The notes beneath the pieces are model-generated. The model saw nothing but the letters and a program-made list of their open reading frames with translations. It ran no database searches and had not been told where the DNA came from. Shown here piece by piece: positions 59,347 to 64,000 of a DNA stretch of 64,000 nt. A program made the position numbers and the translations under genes. Origin of the DNA: JBCCGI01 sp039029355 (GTDB taxonomy: Bacteria; Planctomycetota; UBA1135; GCA-002686595); the NCBI GenBank assembly GCA_039029355.1, contig JBCCGI010000043.1, forward strand, positions 1 to 64,000, read 5' to 3'. Within the stretch, counting starts at the first letter, position 1. Every line of letters begins with the position of its first letter.

Positions 59347-60267
59347 CTAGACAGCGCGCGTGCTGTCGCCGCCGAGGTAGCGCAGGGTCGACTCCCGCAC
59401 GCGCTCGAGCACGACGTCCAGCTCCGAGTCGCGGTCCAGCCGCGCCAGGTCGTCGAAGTTGGCCTGGCACCAGGGGCACTTCATCTCGTCGAGGTGGAAG
59501 GCCAGGAAGCTGCGCGGCCCCTCCTCCAGGGTGCCCGCCACCATGCGCGCGAGCCAATGGCGTCCCGCGCAGGAGAGCCGCTTGTCGCGCCAGATCTCCC
59601 GCACGTCCACGTCGAGCAGCCGCGTGTCGCCGTCCTCGGCCGCGCCGAGGTAGCGCAACAGGTCGTTGCCCGACTCGCGCACGGCGGCGAGCTGCTTCAG
59701 GCGCTTGATCGCGCGGAACTTGATGCCGGCGACGGCGGTCTCGTCGCGCAGCTCGAAGCGCTTCCAGGTGTCGCGGTTGCGCCAGCCTCCGGAGAACAGC
59801 GCCTCGATGACGGCGAGCCGGACGAACTCGCCCTGCTCCCAGGTCTCCTCGACCCAGTCGCGCAGGATCTCGCCCAGGAGGTTCTTGGCGCGCGAGTTGA
59901 GCTCGCGCCCGCGCACGATCGCGCTCGGGGTGTCGGTGCTGTGGGCCAGCGCCTCCATCCCGGGGAAGCCCGAATCGTCCTCCCCCACCTGGATCGTCTG
60001 GGCCTTGCGGCGGCGCAGGTAGTCGATCGTGCGGTTGCGGCAGATGCCGAAGAGGTATTGCTCGAAGGTGAACGTGTCGTCGAAGTCGTCGATCCCGCGC
60101 ACCGCGCCCAGCAGCGTCTCCTGCACGATGTCCTCGCTGGACTGCAGGTCGCCGGTGCGGCGGTTTGCGTAGGCCAAGAGCCGCCCGCAGTAGGTGTCCT
60201 GCACGCGGAGCCACTCCGCGTTATCGCGGTCGCGGAGCATCGAAATGTCGGGGGACCAGTCGTTCAC
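59347..60267 (-). CDS. ECF-type sigma factor with Cys-rich C-terminal extension
   Basis: A 306-residue sigma-70 family protein, longer than a standard ECF factor (about 180). Region 2 is clear: LLAYANRRTGDLQSSEDIVQ, ETLLGAVRGID, FEQYLFGICRNRTIDYLRRR. Region 4 is expected around residues 150-210 (FSGGWRNRDTWKRFELRDET and following, with IKFRAIKRLKQLAAVRES), although it is divergent. The last about 90 residues contain AGRHWLARMVAGT and FHLDEMKCPWCQANFDDL. The His-x5-Cys-x2-Cys arrangement recalls the zinc anti-sigma (ZAS) motif and suggests a built-in redox or zinc switch. GTG at 60267 is 3 nt downstream of the Ser/Thr kinase stop; ATG at 60240 is an alternative. The kinase and this sigma factor are tightly coupled, which supports phosphorylation control. 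Confidence 0.85.
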   Translation of the reverse strand: MNDWSPDISMLRDRDNAEWLRVQDTYCGRLLAYANRRTGDLQSSEDIVQETLLGAVRGIDDFDDTFTFEQYLFGICRNRTIDYLRRRKAQTIQVGEDDSGFPGMEALAHSTDTPSAIVRGRELNSRAKNLLGEILRDWVEETWEQGEFVRLAVIEALFSGGWRNRDTWKRFELRDETAVAGIKFRAIKRLKQLAAVRESGNDLLRYLGAAEDGDTRLLDVDVREIWRDKRLSCAGRHWLARMVAGTLEEGPRSFLAFHLDEMKCPWCQANFDDLARLDRDSELDVVLERVRESTLRYLGGDSTRAV

Positions 60268-60270
60268 GAA

Positions 60271-61938
60271 CTACTGAATGTACAGGTTTCCGCCCATCAC
60301 GGCCCCCATGAAAACCAGGGCCGCAACCGCTCCCAGGCCCATGCACAGCAGCATGAAGAGCACCAGCCGCACCGCGGCGCCCAGGACGCCGGGGAGGCCG
60401 TGCACCACCCCGTCGACCGCCGCCCGGCCCGAGCGGAGCACCGCCACGACCGGCCCGGTCAGGATCGCGCCCAGGATCTCGGCCCCCAGAACGACCGCCG
60501 AGGTCACGGTGCCCACCACTCCGCCCGCGCCGCGCGGCGGGACGGGAACCGGCAGCGCGGTGGCGCCTTCGCCCGCCGCCGGGGCCCCCGGAGGCAGCGG
60601 CGGCGCGGGCAGGGCCGGCTGAGGCACCAGGCCCTCGGGGGCCGGCGGCACGACCTGCATGTTGGCGGCCGGCCGGTGGACGGAGTCGGGGTCGGAGAGG
60701 GTTTGGAAAGAGACCACCTCGTCGCCGCCGGTCAGGGGCGCGCGCGCCGCCGCTTCGGCCGGACCGCCCGCCGGGTCGGACGCAGCCGCCGGCGAGGCGT
60801 TCGGATCGCGCGGCCGGACCGAGCCGCCGGGAGTCGGCGTCGGCGCCTCGTCGACGGTGTGCCCGCGCACGCCGTCCCACACGCCGCGCGCGACCTCGAC
60901 CGCGCCGCGGGCGAGCTCGGAGGCGGCCTGGCGCAGCTCCTCGCCCGAGAACGGCGTGCCGGGATCCTCGGGCTCGAGCGCGGCGCCCGCGGCGCCGGTC
61001 TCCTCGGCGCCGGTTGCTCCGGGGGTCGGTGTCGGCGTTGCGGCCGCGCCGGTGGGCAGCGCCCGCGGCGCGTCGGCGCGCGGGGGAAGCTGCCACGGAA
61101 TGCGCACCGAGTCACCCTGGCGCGCGGTCTGCCCCATGTCCTCGAGCAGCTCGTGGACCGAGTCGAAGCGGTGGTTCGGGTCGAGCCGCAGGCAGGCCTC
61201 GACGGTCGGGCGCAGCGGCGGCGGGAAGTCGGCCGGGAAGGCCGGCGGGTCGTCGCTCTCGCGCACGATGACGCCCGAAGTCGCGCCGGCTCCAAAGGGG
61301 ACGCGCCCGGTCACGCACTCGTAGAGGATCACGCCGAGCGAGTAGATGTCCGCGCGGTGGTCGGCGCGGTTCTTCAGCATCTCGGGCGCCATGTAGTGCG
61401 GCGTCCCGCGGCCGAAGGAGAGCGACGAGCGCCCCTCCACCAGGAGCTTGGCCAGCCCGTAGTCCCCCACCCGCGCCACGTCGCCCTTCAGGAACACGTT
61501 GCCGGGCTTCAGGTCGAAGTGCCCCAGCCGTCGATCGTGCAGCGCGAGCACGCCGCGGCAGACCTGCACGAAGGTCCGCAGCGCCGCGTCGCGGTCGAGC
61601 TGGTCGCGCTTGAGCCGCCGCGCGAGCGTCTCCTCGCCGGCGTAGCCCATGATCAGGTACGGCACGCTGCGCACCATCCCCATGTCCTCGATCGTCACCA
61701 GGTTGGGGTGGTCGATCGAGGCGAAGAGGCGGACCTGGTTCAGCTCGCGCTCGATCACGTCGCGGTCGGCCGCGTCGTCGAGCTTCAGGAACTTGATCGC
61801 GTAGGGCTTGTCGATCGACAGCTTGCGGGCCTTGTAGACCTCGCCGAACGCGCCCCCGCCCAGGCGATGCTGGATCTCGTAGCCGGGGACGAAGTCCGGC
61901 TCGCGAAAGCCGTTGTAGAACTCTTCCCAGTCAACCAT
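60271..61938 (-). CDS. Ser/Thr protein kinase with atypical HFD and DYG motifs
   Basis: A 555-residue membrane kinase. The kinase domain spans about residues 18-275. Glycine loop LGGGAFGEVYKAR and Lys in YAIKFLKL are normal, and a Glu-helix is seen in VIERELNQVRLF. The catalytic loop reads GHFDLKPGN instead of HRD, and the DFG motif is GDYG. Both deviations keep the catalytic Asp, Lys and Asn, so activity is still likely; this would be a non-RD kinase. TPHYMAPEML and ADIYSLGVILYE follow. A long Ala/Pro/Gly linker (about 280-440) leads to one or two C-terminal membrane helices (VTSAVVLGAEILGAILTGPV, LVLFMLLCMGLGAVAALVF). ATG at 61938 is 57 nt downstream of the FHA gene. The ECF sigma factor is encoded 3 nt further on. 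Confidence 0.92.
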   Translation of the reverse strand: MVDWEEFYNGFREPDFVPGYEIQHRLGGGAFGEVYKARKLSIDKPYAIKFLKLDDAADRDVIERELNQVRLFASIDHPNLVTIEDMGMVRSVPYLIMGYAGEETLARRLKRDQLDRDAALRTFVQVCRGVLALHDRRLGHFDLKPGNVFLKGDVARVGDYGLAKLLVEGRSSLSFGRGTPHYMAPEMLKNRADHRADIYSLGVILYECVTGRVPFGAGATSGVIVRESDDPPAFPADFPPPLRPTVEACLRLDPNHRFDSVHELLEDMGQTARQGDSVRIPWQLPPRADAPRALPTGAAATPTPTPGATGAEETGAAGAALEPEDPGTPFSGEELRQAASELARGAVEVARGVWDGVRGHTVDEAPTPTPGGSVRPRDPNASPAAASDPAGGPAEAAARAPLTGGDEVVSFQTLSDPDSVHRPAANMQVVPPAPEGLVPQPALPAPPLPPGAPAAGEGATALPVPVPPRGAGGVVGTVTSAVVLGAEILGAILTGPVVAVLRSGRAAVDGVVHGLPGVLGAAVRLVLFMLLCMGLGAVAALVFMGAVMGGNLYIQ

Positions 61939-61995
61939 TCGCCATCCGACCCGCGCGGCGGTCCGCGCAGCTCCCGCCAGCGAATGGTAGCAAGA

Positions 61996-62850
61996 TCACG
62001 CGTCCCCCCGCCGCAGGGGCTCGCCCCGGGGGGTCAGGGGCTGGAAAGAGAGCCCGAAGGGCGGGCGGCCCTCGGCCCCGGTCCCCACGAGGAGGTCGGT
62101 CCGCCGCACGAGCGGGAACTCCAGCCCGAGGGAGGTCCGACGCTCCCCGCCGGGCTCGGCCACGCCGTCGTCGGAGCGGATCAGCAGCCGCTCCCCCGAG
62201 AGCACCAGCTCCATGCCCGCGAGCAGGTTCGGGACGCGGATGTGCCGCCCGGCGGCGGCGCCGATCCGCAGCCGGCCGCCGAGGCCCTCGCCGAGGAGCA
62301 GCACGTGCGCCGCGCCCAGGCACTCGGCCCCGTGGAGCAGGTGCAGCACCGCGGTCGAGCTGGCCGGATCGGGAGCCTCGAAGCGCAGCTCCAGGTTGGC
62401 GCCGAAGCGCAGCAGGTCGCCGTGCGCGACGGGGGCCGAGGTCGAGACCGGCTCGCCGTTGCTCAGCACCTCCTCGGAGCCGAACGGCTCGACGCGCCAC
62501 TCGCGGCCCGCGGCGAGGCTCTCGCGCGCGACGAAGCGCGCGTGGGCGATGCCGACATCGGCCAGCACCGGCAGGTCGGCGCGGTCGCCGCGGCGGTGGC
62601 CGAGCACGTGCTCGTCGCCGGCGGACACCAGGAACTCACCCGCGTCGTCGACGGTCAGGAGGAAGCGGCGGGCGCGCATCGCGGCCGGATCCTCAGGCTC
62701 TCCAGCGCTGGGCCGACGGCCCTCGGGGCCGCCGCCCTCGGCGCCTAGGGAGCGCAGCGGGCTGGCCGCCAGCCCCTCCCCGGTTTCGAAGAGGCGGTCG
62801 AGCAAGCGCTCGACGCGGCGCAGGGGGTTCTTTTCGCCTTCCGCGGGCAT
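61996..62850 (-). CDS. FHA-domain-like signalling protein
   Basis: A 284-residue cytoplasmic protein. Residues about 60-155 have the layout of a forkhead-associated phosphothreonine-binding domain, with strands FLLTVDDAGEFLVSAGDEHV, LGHRRGDRADLPVLADVGIA, HARFVARES, then SNGEPVS and GDLLRFGANLELRF. The LGHRRGDRADL and GIAHARF segments stand where FHA domains have G-R and S-x-x-H. A second related beta-sandwich lies at about 185-270 (GLGGRLRIGAAAGRHIRVPN and on). The N-terminus is helical. The gene is encoded just upstream of the Ser/Thr kinase, so it is a natural reader of phosphothreonine made by that kinase. Phosphothreonine-binding residues were judged by eye only. Confidence 0.8.
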   Translation of the reverse strand: MPAEGEKNPLRRVERLLDRLFETGEGLAASPLRSLGAEGGGPEGRRPSAGEPEDPAAMRARRFLLTVDDAGEFLVSAGDEHVLGHRRGDRADLPVLADVGIAHARFVARESLAAGREWRVEPFGSEEVLSNGEPVSTSAPVAHGDLLRFGANLELRFEAPDPASSTAVLHLLHGAECLGAAHVLLLGEGLGGRLRIGAAAGRHIRVPNLLAGMELVLSGERLLIRSDDGVAEPGGERRTSLGLEFPLVRRTDLLVGTGAEGRPPFGLSFQPLTPRGEPLRRGDA

Positions 62851-62911
62851 CGGCGCACCTGCGCTGCAGGGGGCGGGGAATTTCCAGGCCCGGGGCGGCG
62901 GGCCGCTGGGC

Positions 62912-63838
62912 TCAGTCGGCGCGTACGACCACGCCGCCGTCGCGCTGGCCGGAGTGGAAGGCGTCGCGGGCGCGGGCGAACAGCTCCTCGCGCTCCTCGA
63001 TCTCGGGGTGCGGGAAGTAGGAGATGCCGACCGCGATCTCGAGCCGGTCCCCCACCAGATCGGTCAGCGCCGCCTCTTCGGCCGCGGCACGGATGCGGCT
63101 GGCCATGATCTCGGCCCCGTCCGGCCCGGTGTTCGGCAGGAAGAAGAGGAACGAGCTCTGGTCGAAGCGCCCGAGCACGTCGGTGTCGCGCGACGCGTTG
63201 AGGAAGATCGACGCCAGCGCGCCGAGCGTCTCCTCGTCCGCCTGACCCTCGAAGCCGAGCATCACGCAGGAGAGCGCGTGGTCGAAGCGCCGCGCGCGCT
63301 TGAACTCCTCGTCGAGCTTGAACTTGAGGTAGTCGTAGCTGTAGAGCCCGGTCTCGGGGTCGACCAGCACGTCGACCAGCCGCGCCGAGCGCTCGCCCAC
63401 CAGCGCCTGCATCAAGCTCAGCGGCAGGTCGCGGCCCTGGCTCTCGTCGCGCCGCTCGGTCGCCAGCTCGGAGCGCGGCGCGCCGTGCTGGATCACGTTC
63501 CGCAGCGCGGTCGCCGACAGCGGCCGCGCCAGCGTTCCGGTCGCGCCGCAGAAGAGCGCGATCGGCTCGGCCAGCCGGTTGTCGAGGTCGGTCACCACGT
63601 AGGTGCGGCACTTGGTCTTGCCCGTCAGCCGGCGGCAGGACTCGTAGACGTTCTCCGAGCGCTGCCACGCGTCGAGCAGGATCACGTCGCCCGAGGGCAC
63701 GTTCGATCCGAGGATCTCCTCGACCGACAGGGGCTCCTCGAGGGTCCAACCCTCCAGCCCCGACACCGCGGCGCGCGTCGACGCCAGGAGCGCCTCGTCC
63801 GTCGTGACGATCCGAATGCTGTTCGATCCCTCAGACAT
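62912..63838 (-). CDS. Receiver-like plus degenerate GGDEF protein
   Basis: A 308-residue cytoplasmic protein. Residues about 8-120 are receiver-like (SIRIVTTDEALLASTRAAV, DVILLDAWQRSENVYES, CGATGTLARPLSATALR). The position of the usual phospho-acceptor is probably the Asp of ILLDAW, but the acidic pocket is not typical. Residues about 160-300 have a GGDEF-fold layout (DPETGLYSYDYLKFKLDEEF, RFDHALSCVMLGFEG, GDRLEIAVGISYFPHPEI). The signature motif itself reads GRFDQSSF, so the catalytic GG(D/E)EF is lost and cyclic di-GMP synthesis is unlikely. ATG at 63838 was preferred over the extension to 63898. It is the first gene of the operon with the FHA protein, kinase and sigma factor and probably acts as input or adaptor. 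Confidence 0.8.
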   Translation of the reverse strand: MSEGSNSIRIVTTDEALLASTRAAVSGLEGWTLEEPLSVEEILGSNVPSGDVILLDAWQRSENVYESCRRLTGKTKCRTYVVTDLDNRLAEPIALFCGATGTLARPLSATALRNVIQHGAPRSELATERRDESQGRDLPLSLMQALVGERSARLVDVLVDPETGLYSYDYLKFKLDEEFKRARRFDHALSCVMLGFEGQADEETLGALASIFLNASRDTDVLGRFDQSSFLFFLPNTGPDGAEIMASRIRAAAEEAALTDLVGDRLEIAVGISYFPHPEIEEREELFARARDAFHSGQRDGGVVVRAD

Positions 63839-64000
63839 GCTTCGCTCCTCGTGCGCGGGTGCGGGCCGCCCTTCGTCCGGGCAGGCCTGAACCGCCACCT
63901 ATACGCTTTCCTTCCGGCGGGTCCAAGCGCGAGTCGCGCAAGGCCGCGCGGAAGTCCGGCCCGTCCCGTGCCGGAGAAGGGTGCGCAGCGGTCGCTGCGG

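Overview
The window looks like chromosomal DNA of a very GC-rich bacterium of the phylum Planctomycetota, probably one of the deep lineages around Poly30/Rohdeiella/Engelhardtia. The assignment is inferred from gene content: several ECF sigma factor/Ser-Thr kinase pairs, many secreted proteins with parallel beta-helix, FG-GAP or LamG-like folds, DC-D-G-PDSC type calcium-binding repeats, a recurring C-terminal beta-rich domain, DUF1573 lipoproteins, and a small MerR-like HTH membrane protein. GTG, TTG and apparently one CTG start codons are used, and most operons have 1-4 nt stop/start overlaps.

Layout. 1-10 kb: a carboxypeptidase-regulatory-like protein, a secreted C39-family peptidase, a divergent ECF sigma/Ser-Thr kinase pair, two secreted structural proteins, and a mono-haem DUF3365 cytochrome. 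10-17.5 kb: a degraded alcohol-dehydrogenase reading frame translationally joined to a hybrid histidine kinase, TspO, a secreted protein, a CBM9-like/beta-lactamase-fold hydrolase, a 5'-truncated coding fragment and a small conserved protein. 17.5-20 kb: a lower-GC patch (secreted protein plus Ser/Thr kinase) ending at tRNA-Pro(CGG). 20-23 kb: an orphan phage-tail-sheath-like gene in tandem with a HEAT-repeat/VWA protein. 23-33.9 kb: information-processing genes (selB, a TIGR01212 radical SAM protein, a zinc-ribbon coiled-coil protein, rpoD-dnaG with a strong terminator, rsmA), preceded by an acidic single-pass membrane protein. 33.9-36.9 kb: FGE-like and OmpA-like lipoproteins, an HTH membrane protein and a small secreted protein.

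36.9-46.4 kb is one long minus-strand operon: a PilB-type ATPase with a CTG start, PilT, a second PilB/GspE ATPase, PilC, an NtrB-like sensor histidine kinase and two CNNM/CorC membrane proteins. It encodes type IV pilus or type II secretion motors with signalling and transport genes attached. 46.4-49.6 kb holds two paralogous DUF1573 lipoproteins with His/Asp-rich segments. 49.6-53 kb carries a small secreted protein and pyruvate, phosphate dikinase, followed by a very strong hairpin and a 17-bp tandem repeat array. 53.4-59 kb has an FG-GAP/calcium-repeat secreted protein, a small lipoprotein and two tandem M28 peptidases. 59.3-63.8 kb is a compact signalling operon: receiver/degenerate GGDEF protein, FHA protein, atypical Ser/Thr kinase, and ECF sigma factor with a Cys-rich tail.

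The most distinctive items are the orphan sheath/VWA pair, the four-gene kinase-FHA-sigma operon, the CTG-started PilB, the palindromic tandem array after ppdK, and the alcohol-dehydrogenase remnant coupled to a hybrid kinase. All assignments come from reading the sequence and from family knowledge; no database search was run.
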